Shown: positions 13,301 through 25,738 of the stretch, piece by piece
Numbering within the stretch: position 1 is the stretch's first letter
Layout of the letters: every line of letters starts with the position of its first letter
Source of the DNA: Galbula dea
Lineage: Eukaryota; Chordata; Aves; Piciformes; Galbulidae
DNA: 64,000 bases
Assembly: GCA_013399015.1 (NCBI GenBank)
Contig: VWZX01007020.1
Coordinates: forward strand, 1 to 64,000
Direction: 5' to 3'
Program-made: the position numbers and the translations under genes
The notes under the pieces: model-generated
The model's input: the letters and a program-made list of their open reading frames with translations, nothing else
What the model was told of the DNA's origin: nothing
The model's database searches: none

Positions 13301-15659
13301 TTGTCATTGGACATATCTGATGGAATACGGAAGATAGTTACAATGTATTACTTGCAAAACTGGAATAGTTGCTGGAAATAGATATCAACACAAGAAAAGC
13401 GGCTATCACCAAAAGTAAACCACAATCAGCTATTCATCTGACACTGATTTTTGGAATGCAATAAGAACTGGATCTTTTGGGCATAACTACTCAACTTTCA
13501 CATCAAAATGGTGGCATAAATACATGTAGGAAAATAGCTGGTAAAAGAAAACAACAAGGATTTGTGTCAGGTTGTTGCTCCACTCAATCTGAACTTAATT
13601 AAAATTCAAACTGTGAAATAATAAAGTTGAGAGAAATTCAAAGTTTATTCTTTACCTCCCAGCATGTGGAGTAACTTAAAGCCAAACACCAACAAACAAA
13701 TTGGCAGCTGGCATTTTAGCTTGTGAGGTGTTAGCCATCTGGTTGCACAAAATAAAACAGTTATTTGATTTGTCTTAAGTATCCAAGTTATCACCAAAAT
13801 GCAAAAGCATTAAGATTTTGCTTTTGCAATATTGAGACACCTTTACCTTGGAATTTCATCAAGAGTACACATACTTATTACTATGTATTTGTCTCTGCTA
13901 AGTCAGATGAAGTTCAGAATAAAAGTTGTCTTCAGAAATTCCCATATGGTTTTGAGTAACAGCTGCTATAGCACAAGCCAAATGGCACACTCAGCTTTAT
14001 ATAACACTACCTACATTGTGCTTTCTGTTACAGGGTTCTTTTCACTCATTTGCCTCTCTATGACAAGTACACTGGTCTCATCAATTAGAATATCCAAAGG
14101 AATTTTTTTTGTCATGAAACTGCATTGTTGATGGTTTATGCAGTAGTCCTGATGTCTCATAATATTAAAAGCTTATTTGAAAGGTTTACTGTTGCTAATT
14201 TTGGCTTCAGCAACAAAATAATCTGAAGATATTACTGCTGCATCTATCCTTCATATGACACTGAAATGGTTTAGTACCAACTTAATATTAACAAGATATC
14301 TGAAATCTGCCAAGAGCATTTATTGCTGTTCTGTCCTAAATGTACCATTTGCCTAAGACTGTTTCAGCACTAGAGTATAGATAATAAAACTAAACCACAT
14401 CATCCAAACAGAGACTTAAAAGAGCAACAAACTATTCTTTGGTCAGATTTGGCAGTGTTCTGTTTCTGTTCATCTTGCTTGGGGTTTTGGATGCGCACAA
14501 GAGGACATCAGTAGTACCCTTGCTTTCTAACACCAGAGGCTTTACCACATAGCAGTACAGAGGCTTCTTACAGTGTCTTTTCACCAAGATTGTGTTGAAA
14601 TTAAAGGCTTAGCTACTCGGGTTCATGCAAGTTATGCCCATAGGCCCTAAAATGTGTTCTGGGACACCACTGTTCTCTAAGGCTCCTATGCTTATTTGCA
14701 TAAGTCATCCAATCCTAGCAAAGAAATTTTTTTGCTGATGTGAATTATCAATCAATAAAAACTTCCCATGGATTTTATGTATGCAGAAGAGCATAGCAGT
14801 TTAAGCTCACTTACTAGTGAGCAACAGAAGCATGTATATTCTGAAATGCCAAGGGGACAAAAATCCTTGAGATTAAATCCCAATTCCAGCATTCTTACAA
14901 ATAAATTCTCTGTAATTATAACTGGAGATATCCAACTTAATTTAATGGTTATTCCAAAATAAACTGTATGGCAGAGTTAAGGTTATTGGTTTTATAAGCT
15001 GATAGTTTTGGTTTGTTTGGGTTTTTTTTAACCTTATGCTAAACCAGGAATCCTTTCAGATAAACTGCAGGTATTGAAGGAGTATGCACCATGTTTCGTC
15101 TTTAGTGTTCAGGGGCTGTAAGACATCATGCGTGTCCTCAGCTCCCAGTTGAGCTCACAAGGGAGACAGAACACAGAGTAAACCAAACTTCTTGCAGTTC
15201 TGTTACCAGCACAGAAATGCCACAAAACTGAGAAATTATGATAGGTTGTAATTTGCTAGACAAAATTTCTTCTCCAGGTTAAATGAACTATTAATATTTT
15301 CCACAAAAGCCAAAAGGTGTGGTTTGCCAAAGGGGAAACCGTCAAGTCTGCCAATACCAACTTAAAGTTACTCAGTTAGGGGACTGTTCTCATAACAGCA
15401 TCACAGAACATAACAAGGCACTGCAGAGAAGGGAGGAGGCAAGAAAACTGGTGCTTAAATAGAGACTTTCAAAAGTATTAGAGATGTCAGTACATATGAA
15501 TCAGCAGATTAGCACAATAGGGAAAGACTTGAAAGTATACCAGGTGATTTTTTGGAAAGCTTCTCTTTTGCAGTAAAATTCAAATTGCTGCCTCTGCTGC
15601 ATTCACAGTAATGCTTTAACTATATACTTAGTTCTCAGTACTATGCATTTACCATTGTT
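10326..15659. other. Long non-coding stretch, nothing recognised
   Basis: AT-rich sequence between the two copies of the unnamed repeat. Open frames of 91-103 codons at 10,580-10,855 (-), 11,395-11,706 (+) and 13,832-14,131 (+) have no domain signature and no splice-bounded neighbours. Nothing supported. Confidence 0.5.
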
Positions 15660-16160
15660 ACAATTTTCTTGTGGGAGCAGCAAGTGCCGGAGGATCCCTT
15701 TTAAGGGGTATGGAGCCAAGGGAAATAATCTACCCAACAGGTCAGGAGTCTCGTTGGCCAGGGGACAATCCACAGTACCCCAAGTAGGGCATGCCTGGAT
15801 AGAGTAGCCAGATCCAAACGAGTTAAAATCACCAGGCAACATCATGGTGACAAAGCAAGTCTGAAGTAAAGCTAGGAATTCAGTCTTCAGGTCAGATTGG
15901 AGTCCAGCAATTGCCAGGTGGACCCCAGGTGAAGCTGGGAAGCCAGTTCACAGACGGAAGGGTCAAGTGAACACATTACCAGGCAAGGGCACAGCTGCAG
16001 TTAAGCTGAAAACCAGTACTCCTCCAGAATATCCTAGGAAAGAAAGAAAGGTGCAGGGCTGAGTTTAAGTAGAGCTCCTGGACCCGTGGGTGTGGATGGA
16101 GTCCCCAGCTGAGGCACATAAGGGCCATTAAGGCCTGTTAGTGTGCTCAGGTACCCTAAG
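15660..16160 (+). repeat. Unnamed GC-richer interspersed repeat, copy 2
   Basis: The longer partner of the 10.0-kb copy. Shared blocks in order: GTCTCGTTGGCCAGGGG, GGGCATGCCTGGATAG followed by AGTAGCCAGATCCAAACGAG, AAGTCTGAAGTAAAG, then CTGAGTTTAAGTAGAGCTCC and a GGATGGAGTCCCCAGCTGAGG-like tail. The middle (about 15,880-16,050) holds purine-rich GGTCAG/CCAGGTG words that look like internal decayed duplications. It is non-coding, and the ends are not defined by inverted repeats. Being longer, it is probably closer to the full-length element. It could be an LTR, a non-autonomous DNA element or an old SINE-like unit; the sequence alone does not decide. Confidence 0.65.
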
Positions 16161-16590
16161 TGCTGTGTGCTACCTAATGTTTTGCTACCTGCTATGTTTA
16201 TCGTATCTGCCAAATATTGTTGACCTTTGTGCTAGGTTAGGGACATTTAGCTGGTTTTGCCAAATTTGTGCTGTAGCTTGAGTGCCCCTTAGCTGGGCTC
16301 TGTTGGGTAATACTTAAAAGAAGTTAAATTCTTTCACACAGGAATATTTTTCCTCCAAAAAAATCTTCCCTAAAATAATTTTTCTGTGCATTTATAAAGA
16401 ACACCTAGGAACAGAATAGTCCATTGCTCAGTTTGAATGATCATTAAAATGGTACAGTCTGGAAGGGTGAGATGACAAATAGACATGATCAGGCAGAAGC
16501 AGTTTTAAGTCTTGGACTCATACACTAACGGCAGGATTTAACTGTCTAAATGCAAGTACTTTCCGTTTGAGGTGCCCTAGAGTGTCCAAG
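16161..16590. other. Non-coding stretch, nothing recognised
   Basis: Short spacer between the unnamed repeat and the CR1 element that starts near 16.6 kb. No feature supported. Confidence 0.45.
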
Positions 16591-17764
16591 ATATCCACAC
16601 ATATGATCTTTGCCAACAGGCTTTAAACCAGGTATGTCAGAGGATGGTGATGACAGGTTGCAGATAAGTGAGGGAACAGAAATTGGGGCAGTAAATACAT
16701 GGGACAGGGTGACAGGAGCAAGAGAGCCCTCAGGATGGATAAGACAGGTTAAAAGAAGGTTTGCCTTAAGTGTTTGTGCACAAATGCACACAGTCTGGGA
16801 AGCAAACAGGAGGAGCTAGAGCTCTGTGTGTGGGTGCATAACTAAGAGACTGAAAATAACTGAGATATGGCAGGAGCTTAGCACTGTAAAGAATATATAG
16901 GCTCTTTTGGGCAGGGAACACAAGAAGGGGGTGCTATATATGTGAGGAAGCAACCTGAATATATGGATCTCTTCTGTGGAACAGAAGATAGGGTGTTTGA
17001 GGGCTTGTGGGTCATGATCAGAGGAGAGGCTGGTAGGAGCAACATTTTAGTGAGAATCTGTTACAAATTAGGTGATCAATATTAGGAAGTGGATGAATTC
17101 TTCTTTAAGCACCTCAAGGAAGTCACCAGATCACCAACCCTGCTTCTAATGTATTGCCACCTGCGTATTGGAAGACTCTGCTGAAAAGGACCTGGGGGTC
17201 CTGGTGGGCACCATACTGGAGGTATAAACAGGAGTGAAGCCAGTTGCTCCAAGAATGATTATTCCCCTTTGTTTGCCACTTGTGAGACTACATCTGAAAT
17301 ACTGGCTTCAGTTTTGGGCTCCCCAGCACAAAGAAGATGCTGATAAACTTCAGCAAGTCTAGCACAGAACTACTAAAGATAGTCAGAAGGCTAATGCACA
17401 TGCCCTGTCAGGAGAACTTCAGGGAACTGTGCTTCTTTAGAGAGAAGATTGTTTAGGAAAGTTATGGGGCACCTGGTGGCAGCTTTGTGGTATCTAGGAG
17501 GACGTTACTAGGAACACAGAGCAAATTTCTTTACTAAGGAACAGAGTAGGAGAATGAGATGTTCCACTGTGAGGATAATTAAGCATTCAAACTGAGGCTC
17601 AGAGAAATTATGGAAAGTCCATCCTTGAAGGTTTACAAGACTTGACTAGACAAAGCCAGAACCACCTCAACTGAACATGATGTTGAAACTTACTTGAGAA
17701 GGATGGTGGACTGAAGATCTCTTGAGGTTCCTTCCAGCTGGAAGGATATGGAATTCTATTGTGT
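16591..17764 (+). mobile_element. CR1 LINE, internally deleted, with leader, endonuclease and 3' end
   Basis: Three parts of CR1 lie in order on the plus strand. About 16,600-16,800 reads as CR1-type leader sequence. About 16,780-17,150 reads, across frameshifts and stops, as the ORF2 endonuclease: an SGKQTGGARAL-like start (family N-K-Q-E-E-L-E-L), then YRLFWAGNTRRG, then YICEEATE-like sequence, EDRVFEGLWVMIRGEAGRSN, and a VDEFFFKHLKEVTRSP block. At about 17,160 it jumps directly to the far end of ORF2 (SAEKDLGVLVGTI) and runs through the 3' untranslated region to a CTTCCAGCTGG...ATTCTATTGTGTG end. The whole reverse transcriptase core is missing. Stops and frameshifts make it a dead copy. 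The missing core could reflect a deletion in one element or two adjacent insertions; the single orientation and sharp join favour a deletion. Confidence 0.85.
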
Positions 17765-19040
17765 GTGACATGTACTTGGTGCAGAAACCACAGGAGATTC
17801 CGTAATGGTGGATGTACTCTATGTGGAAAACCCAAGGGTGTGTTGAATGACTTTAAGGGTTTGTGTTTAGACAAATGAAAGACTGCTTGGCTTTGCAAAG
17901 TGGCTAGGTGGCACATTGGTCTTCCCATCAGAAGTATATTCAGAAGACTATATGCCTGTCTCTTCTTTTTCAGTTTCTTTTTAGCTCTTTTGTAATTTTA
18001 GAATTAATTTCAAGGGAGCTTATCATTATGGTCTTTTGACCAGATGGGAAGGCTTTTCTGGCAATTCCTACCAAGCAAAATTCTTTTTACAAAATGTAGT
18101 TCAAACTAGGCAAACTAACCATATTGCAAGGTTGGATCAACACATTTTTGGTGAATTTCAAGTCCATACTATGATAGATGCCACTGAAGCTAAAAATAGG
18201 AGTAACATAGACTTTTAAATGGTTTAATTTAAATACTGGTGGACTTGTGTCATATGTCACTATATTAAGGGTGTGTCTGATACAACTTCTCTGCCACAGG
18301 TCTTGTCAAGGTTGAAATTTCATGTACACATACCAGTGTATACCAGTGAGATGAATTACTACTTCCAGCTGGTTTTTGTTATTTAGGGAAATATAAGAGA
18401 AACAAAAAGCAGAGCAGGGCTTTTCTGACTTCAACAACTTAATGCAGCTCAGAGCAGATTCAAGTTTTGTTTTCACTATCTATATATTATGCTGTAGTGT
18501 TGCCTATTAAACTAAAGCCGTGCAGAAGAAAGGGATGAATTCACATATCCATTTCTATTCAAATTATGGACTTTTAAATCCATGTTCCTTGTGTCTATAG
18601 ACTAATGAATGCACCATTATGGAAGAGGCTTAGTATGTCACTGCACTTGGCATGTCAAGGTTTTTGCTCGGCATATAATATTTTGAGAGCCATTTTTTTC
18701 AAGCATAGCGTAATAGGCTTTAACTTTGCTAAGCTTTTCTGCCAGGCCTCCAGTGCCCTGCTGTTCTATTATATTGAACTTGTAAGCAGGATGCTCTGCC
18801 AGGCTCACCCAGATTACTGCTGCAATAAGGGCCCTGCTGAGTGACTAGTGTCATGATAAGTGCTAGGGAGGGAGTTCACCATCTTGGCATACTGTTCTCA
18901 TCTTATTAAATTCAGCTTTGTGGAAGCAGGGAGTCTGCCTCTCGGCCTCACTGGCTCTGGCTCAGTCCAACTGCTACTGTCAGACAATATGAAAATAGGA
19001 ACCACCACAGCTAATGGCAGGTGCTGCACCACCACAGCTG

Positions 19041-19090
19041 AGGAAAAAAAAAGAGAGCTTTTTCTTTTTTTTTTTTTTTTTCCTTTTTTT
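19041..19090. repeat. Poly-A/poly-T low-complexity tract
   Basis: A short A-rich purine run (GGAAAAAAAAAGAGAG) is followed by about 40 bases of almost pure T with single C interruptions. The two halves can pair as a weak hairpin. No LINE or SINE body precedes the run, so it does not look like a retrotransposon tail. Confidence 0.85.
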
Positions 19091-22000
19091 ATAGACACTT
19101 TACCAGATTGATTTGAAAACATTTAGCTTTTTAATATTATTATAGCCCTCATACCCACAGATATTCTCTGATCCACTGTTCTTTTAGAATATGTTTGTTC
19201 TGTTCACTTTGTACAGCCTCCTTTTTTCTTGTTTACTTACATTCAGGAAATATAATATAGCAAACAAGCCCTTGGAACAGGGCTGATACCATTCAGATTT
19301 GGTAAAGGATGGTATAGTAAAGAGTCAGTCCTGACATTTGTATTCAGCCAGAACTCCCTACTGGCTGTTGTGTGAGGAACATTTCCCAAATTCCAGTCTC
19401 CAGTTTCTACAGGGAATGAAGCAAATTACCTGTTCAAGTCCCCCTGAACCCGATTACCTAGTTCTCACATTTCTTTTGCAAATCTAACCTTTAGTTTTAT
19501 GTAGAAGGTTCAGAATCTTCCCAGAACCCTGAAATGACCAACTGTGATCTGAGTGTAAGCTGTGATACTAAATGCAGCAGGAAAAGTGCAACATTCACAG
19601 AAAGGAGAGAGAGAACAGAGGAATATGTGTTTGCAAGCCATTCCTGTGGAGAGGAAGAAAACAAAAATCACTGATCTTGTAAGATGAATTTCCACAATAT
19701 TAAAGCATGGCTTGGACTGGAATATCAGTTTCCAAAAGAGTACTTGTCCTTCATTTTTGAGCCTAAGGTTCTTTCGAGCTAAGAATGAAAAAGTCCTTCC
19801 CAAGGGCTTGTGGAAGGATAAATTAGTGTCTGTGGATGTACAGAGCCTTCCTTGGCATCAGCAAATACATTGTTTCTCACTGTTCAAAAGTAAATGTTCA
19901 AATAACCTCATTATTTTCACTTCAACATTTTGTATATTGGACATGATCAACACAAGCAGCATAACCTTTCTGACAAATATTGACGTGGTCCAGCTACAGA
20001 AGTCATTGTACAGCAAACCAAGTTGGGATCAACACAAAATCCAGACTTTCAAATGCATTTATTGCAGAAGTTGCTGGCAGGTTGCAGTTCAGCAGCACAT
20101 TTGTTGGCCATGTCAGTCTTCATAAAAGTGACAGGTTTGACGAGGGTCTTTGAGAGAGGCCAATTCAAAACTCCAGATGAAATAAGATCTTTCTGCTAAT
20201 TTGCAATATCACATTCACAATCCATTTGATTCCAGACTCAAAGGAAAGGAATAAAGGGCTTAACATTTTAATACCCTCTGAGAAAATGAATGAGGAAATT
20301 ATGTCTCCAAAAACTGATTTTTAATTTTTTTTTTGAATAACAAGAGTGAAGAACTACTAGTGAACCTGACTACCATGAATATTGCATCAGACTTTTCAAA
20401 CCCTAGACAATTAGCATGCAAGTGAATTCCTGTCAAAATTCAAGGACAAATGGAAGGATAAAAGAAATCTATCTGGTCAAGTTCATTTGTTACATAAGTC
20501 CAATTTCTTTATACCTGTTCTTCATATCTATGTACATATTTTAAATGTTCCTTCTAAGTAACGTTTTTTTGTTCTTTAAGTCTTTGTTTTTATCCTGAAT
20601 CACTGTGGTGGTATTGAGGGGGACTTGAGGGATTTTGTGCCTTATCACTGCATGGTCCACACAGAGCAAATAGCCAAGAAAAACATGATTGGTTTAGAAG
20701 AAGTTTTAACCTTAACTTTTCTCTTTTTATCCACCTCTTTCACTACATACTTTAAAAGTTTACTTGACATTCAGAACACTGCAGCTAAGTAATGGGTTAT
20801 AGTGGAATGGTTGCTGGAGTCTTTCCAGCAGAAATGTAACCAAGAGGTAAGTAGAGAGGGTTTTTGCATTGCATCAAATTTGGTTTGTTTTCCATTGAGG
20901 AAACACAAAGATCTCAAGCTGAATCCAGGCTCGGAATCAGTAAATGTAGAATGATTGTGGCATGACTCAGAAAATATTTATTATGACTGCATGGAATCTC
21001 CTTCCACTTAGAAAAGATACTGATCTCTAGCCCTTGTGCCTAGGAAGACAGAACAAAGAAAGTTTCTGTTAATGCTGATTAAACAGATTTATCTTTGGGT
21101 TTTACACTGTAATTTAAGTGATTCATTGGGGAGTTGCTTCTCTGTCAGATTCTGAGGGATTGAGTGGCCTTGGGATGTGACCTCTTGTTGTGTGTGGGAA
21201 CATAAACTCAGGATTCAGTTGTTCCATATTTTTCCTCATTTTAATATGGAGAAACAGAGATTTTCCAACTCAACAGCAAAATTGTAACAGGATAGCAGAG
21301 CTGAAACCACTCTCTGTGGTAAATCTGGATCTTGAAACTGGTGTCCCTCTTCAGTGATGTTGCAGCTGAAGAGTCTAGTGCTTTTAAATTGTCAGTCAGG
21401 TAGGCAAGACATTATGAATGGATATAGGACTATAAAAAAAAGTATTCACACTTGTCTTCCATTTGTCACAGGAAAATAAGAGTGCATTACCAAAGACAAG
21501 TGCACCTTACCATCACACCTCAGGCATCCTTTGTCCTGGTTAGTTGACACTCTTTTTCAAAAGAATTGTTAAATAGAGCAGATAGATATACACTTAGCTA
21601 TGTAAGCCCAAGTATGCCAGTAGTATGTTGGGAAAAGTAATCAACATAAACTGAAACAGTAGACCAAATGTAGTTCTTTTAAAGTAAAATTATCTGGTTT
21701 TTTATATGTGTGTGTATGTGTCTTTTTATAACTACACGAAAACAGCATTTTTGGATATGGCATTTTGGAGGTAAATATACCCTTATTTTTTGTAGCAGAA
21801 ACATTGAATCATTATGCTAGCACATGAGAGTGAAAGAAAAACAAAGCTATTTTCACTGTCCAAGTTTAATAAAATGTTAAAAATAAACAGCACAGATGGT
21901 GAAACAGTTCAAATTTTTAATACTCTTCGTGTTAATTTCTGATGTTTCTAACAGCATGATAGCAACATATTTTAGTATATGTTATTCTATTTTTTAAAAA

Positions 22001-23426
22001 ATGAAGCAGATGAACAATTCACAAATTTTAGCAAAGTCATATTTAAAAAATATTTTTGGAACATGGGTTCAAGTTTTCCTGCATGAATATTAAACAATCT
22101 GTTCAAATGCTAAATCTGGCAGGATCTTATGTCTTCTGTGGCTAACATATCTGTTCCATATGCTCATGTCTTTTTTCTTAATGATTTGCTAAGTCTAGGA
22201 ATGTAGGAGCAGACAAGCAGAGCTAGAATTCTCAGTAACTCTTCATTGTTTTTCAGTATTCTCACAAACATAACACAAATTTTGGAGAGAATCCCAAATG
22301 GCAGGTGCTGACACTAAGTAGAGAAAGGAACAGCCTTCTTGTTAACATTATCTACTCCTCACCTACCACTGCTCTGCAACAAAACCCATTGACAACAAAA
22401 CCTAAATGAACTGGCTGGAAACTAATTCAGTGCTGTTACAAATATTTCAGACAGCTGCATAAACCTTTCTGTAGCTTAAATGCAAACCAAGCAAAGAACT
22501 TCTGAAATCTTCTCTATGCCTAGCCACATTGGATAGCACCCAAGCAGCTATATTTTCTTTCCAGAGCAAATTTAAAGCATTCTTCGCAAAAGGTGGTGTC
22601 CTGGAGAGACGAACTGTGAAAACAAAAAGACAGATGGAGGAAATCAAATGAATCAGGTACTGCTTGCTTGCACAACAAAGTGAATGAGGAGGACAAGTAG
22701 TTTATATGACCTTAGTAGGTCCATATTGCTATGTAACAGACCCATTAATAAATTATATGATAGAGTATTCTATACATTGACAGTTTGTCTAAATAGTCTC
22801 ATTCCAAGACACAGAAGACTATTTCCTTAACCACCATCTCTAATTTCTTTTTCATCTCTCTAAGGGGTACTCTGGCTCCTAACTTGTTAAAGAGAGAAGA
22901 CTAGAAGAAATATGTTAGTTTGTACAATGTTGCAAGTAGTGAACATTTTATAATGCTTCTTCAAATTACTTTTGCTTTTGGTACCAAAATGGAAGATACT
23001 GAGAAGCTAACATTTAGGTCCCCTAATCAAGAGAAAAATACAGCTCTCACAGGCTTCATTTTTGTGTTCCGGAGTTTCCTTCAAACTTGGAGAGACCAAC
23101 ACATTTTCAGATGTGTTACTGTCCTATTGCCCTCCCATTCTAAAGATGACCATGACTGCTTAGTGGGTATTGACAGGTTTATCAGGGGCCAGTTTTGTGG
23201 AGGTGAAGTTTGCTTCTGACAAGAAATGGAATAGTTGACTGTGTCCCCATTAAGTGAATATCTTGTTTAGCAAGGGAACAGCCAATCTAAACTGTTCAGA
23301 GGGTTTGGCAGGGGTGGAAGGGTGGGTAGAATTTGGATATTTCTCACAAATGTTAATTTTTTTTACCAACAAAAAAGAAATGTATGAAACTTTTGAAGTG
23401 AGATTTAACATTTTCTCATTTGTATT

Positions 23427-23490
23427 CCTCTTTTCTTCCTTTTTTTCCTCACTAGAAAGAAAGAGAAGAAAGGAAAAAGGGAAAAGCGAA
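23427..23490. repeat. Polypyrimidine tract switching to polypurine tract
   Basis: About 24 bases of pure C/T (23,427-23,450) meet, after five mixed bases, about 30 bases of nearly pure A/G (23,454-23,485). Another C/T run lies at about 23,591-23,620. Such asymmetric tracts can form triplex or hairpin structures. The open frames across them (to about 23,589) reflect composition rather than a gene. Confidence 0.8.
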
Positions 23491-24739
23491 ACCAGAAGCT
23501 CTTTAAATGGAATTCATACCAATGACAGGTGTAATAGGAAAGAAATGAGACATGAGAAAAAGCTCTGTCAGCTTCCTACAACTACCTAAACCTCTTTTTC
23601 ATTTTTCTTCTCTTTCTTTCAAAGCCCAGAGTATGGTTCTTGTTCTCCTAATCTGAAAAGCCAAAGAGCTCTTTTGCATCAGATTAGAAACAGCTATGTA
23701 GGCAATGACTATGAAGAATACCTTTTTAGAGGTCCCCATGAAAGATCATTCTGGTAAAGTTACTGTGTTGTCAGTTCATAGAACTTTTTGCTTTATTTTC
23801 TCCTTTAACTTGAGGATTGACTTTCCACGTTACCTAGACAGATAATAATGTTCAACTCATCCTAACTGAGTATCATTCTCCTATTATGGAGGCACTATGC
23901 CTCCTTAATATTCCTTACCTTTCTTCTGAGGGAGCTAACATCCTAGTTTTCCATACTCTTTTTGGACACTGTAACCCTGTAGTGCTGTTAGCCTTATAAG
24001 TACTGCTAAGTAAATATGAATCTGTAGTCTCAGTTTGCTTCTAGACAACAGATACAGAGAGGAAAGGATGCTTCAGAAGTACCTCCCTAATGGGTAGGTA
24101 GGTACATATTGCAATGCCAAGATTTTCCCAAATAGTGGCTGAAGCTGTTTTGGCTGGTGAGTGCCCCAGCTGAGATACCTTATAATGAGCCTGTTTTTTG
24201 GAAAACAGCCTTTGAAATCAGGCCTTTAACAACAAGCACTGGTCACTCAGATGCTTGGCAATATGCTGCCTTGCGTTGCTCCTCGATTTTTGAAGCCCTC
24301 ACTGTGGACCATCTCTAGCAACTACCATAAAAACCTTCTATCTTAAAAGACAGTTTAGCTAGTACCTGTGACAAATTCACATCCTTTACACATCAGCCAC
24401 AAGAGGGGGATGTGGAATACCTACTGAATAGTAGTTTGTAGTCCACTGTTTCTGGAAGTTGTCAGTGTTATTGGTAGCTCCTAGGATTTTTACCATCCTG
24501 ACACTTTTAGAACCAGGCTTATTTTCCTGGAGACAATGGATTGCAGCAGTCTATTTTTAGTTAGGAGAAACCTAACTATTTCCGGTGGAAATATTCCGTT
24601 GCCTATTTTTAGACCCCTTTTACCCTTTAACAGAACAGTTGCAGTTTAGCACTTTTAGAGAACTATGGAAATATCTCAACACAGAAATGGAGATTCATGG
24701 TTCTCTACATTTAGCCCATATCTGGGGATAAATTATAGC

Positions 24740-25095
24740 AGTTTCTCTATCACCCAGTGACCCCTCCCCAGCAGAGAAGGGGGATTAGGAAAAGGAAGGG
24801 AGACCTAAGGATTGAAATGAAAACAGATTTAACAAAACTAATACAACTATAAAATCATACGCAGCCCAGCAAAGATACAGCAGTCCTCAGGAGCAGGAAG
24901 AGCCCAAACAACAGAAGGAATCCAAGCAAAAGAATGAAGTACCCTCAGCAAACTTCCCCCTTTATACTGAGGATGACATTTCTGGTGTGGATACACCTGA
25001 ACCCAACTTGGGTCAGCTGCCTGAGCTGATTCCAAACTGCCAAAGGCCTGCAGCCCATGGCTGGCCTAGGATTCTGTCCCAGCAAAACCAGGACA
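24740..25095 (-). mobile_element. Probable solo LTR of an avian ERVL-type endogenous retrovirus
   Basis: Read on the minus strand it begins at 25,095 with TGTCCTGGTTTTGCTGGGA, which matches the typical TG start of common avian endogenous retrovirus LTRs. A GGTCAGCTG-type block follows (CAGCTGACCCAAGTTGGGTT on the minus strand near 25,003), then a TATA-like CTCAGTATAAAGGGGGAAG near 24,955-24,973. That is the promoter layout expected in such LTRs. Beyond this lies an A-rich region and a GGGGAGGGGTCACTGGGTGA block near the left end. No viral gene is present on either side, so this is a solo, decayed LTR. The left border and target duplication are not clear. The class is given from memory of related bird LTRs; another LTR family is possible. 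Confidence 0.55.
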
Positions 25096-25596
25096 ATGGT
25101 ACAACATGATTTTTTCCCAATAAATAAATTCTAATTAATACATAGGTTCGAATGACACAAAACCTTATTTACAGCAACTGCGCTCTGATGGGCTATTTTA
25201 GGGGCAGAGTGGTGAATATTGTAGATAATTCGTACATGAGGGCAAAAGGAATAGACGGTTGCTTTTGGGGACTGCGTAGATTAGTACATCATTGCATACT
25301 AACTAAGTGCTAATTGCTCCTTTTGACCACAGGCCTAGTTTACAGAGCTTTAGCACAAATGTGCCTTAATACTGCATTATTTCTCAGTATTGCTTGCAAA
25401 TTCTTGTAGGGCAGTATCTTAATTGGATGCAAAGGAAAAGGACAGCATAGAGACACTCACCTGTAATTTAGAAAGAACAGCCCTGGTGCTAATTATGCAG
25501 TTTGCAAATTTGTTTGCTTTGTAATGATAGTAGTAAAAGCAAACAGTATACATGTACTTATAGAAAGTTAGAATTATGTTTTAATATTGTATAAAA
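25096..25596. other. Non-coding stretch, nothing recognised
   Basis: Spacer between the probable LTR and a CR1 3' end. No feature supported. Confidence 0.45.
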
Positions 25597-25738
25597 CCCA
25601 AGCCTGACAGAGTTCAAGAAGCATTTAGATAATGCTCTCAGGCAGATGATGTGCTTCTTAGGGTATCCTCCATGGGTTTAAGAGCTGGACTCAATGATCC
25701 CAGTGGGTCCCTTCCAGTTCAGTTGATACTATGATAAT
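25597..25738 (+). mobile_element. CR1 LINE 3' end fragment
   Basis: The order of motifs is that of the CR1 3' end: AGTTCAAGAAGCATTTAGAT (end of the last coding block, family E-F-K-K-H-L-D), then GGTTTAAGAGCTGGACTCAATGATCC, then GTGGGTCCCTTCCAGTTCAG, closing with ATACTATGATAAT, a degraded ATTCTATGAT repeat. Only about 140 bp is present, so it is strongly 5'-truncated. The AGAGCTGGACTCAATGATC block marks an older CR1 subfamily than the 33.5-kb copy. Confidence 0.78.

Larger units (their letters stand above)
17765..24739. other. Long non-coding stretch with minor low-complexity tracts
   Basis: No gene or repeat family recognised. A 137-codon plus frame at 19,712-20,125 and a 106-codon minus frame over the CR1 tail at 17,608-17,928 have no motif and look accidental. 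A block at about 18,600-18,850 is slightly more complex than its flanks but I cannot support a function. Low-complexity tracts inside this span are listed separately. Confidence 0.5.

Noticed and set aside
19041..19090. Long T-run as the poly-A tail of a minus-strand retrogene or SINE
   Set aside because: No retrotransposed body or target duplication beside it.
19712..20125. 137-codon plus-strand open frame
   Set aside because: Cysteine- and tryptophan-rich composition without ordered spacing; no recognisable zinc-finger pattern.
24697..25100. ATGGT on both sides of the probable LTR (24,697-24,701 and 25,096-25,100) as a 5-bp target duplication
   Set aside because: The left copy is not followed by the TG that would mark the LTR end on that side, and a 5-bp match within this distance is easily accidental.
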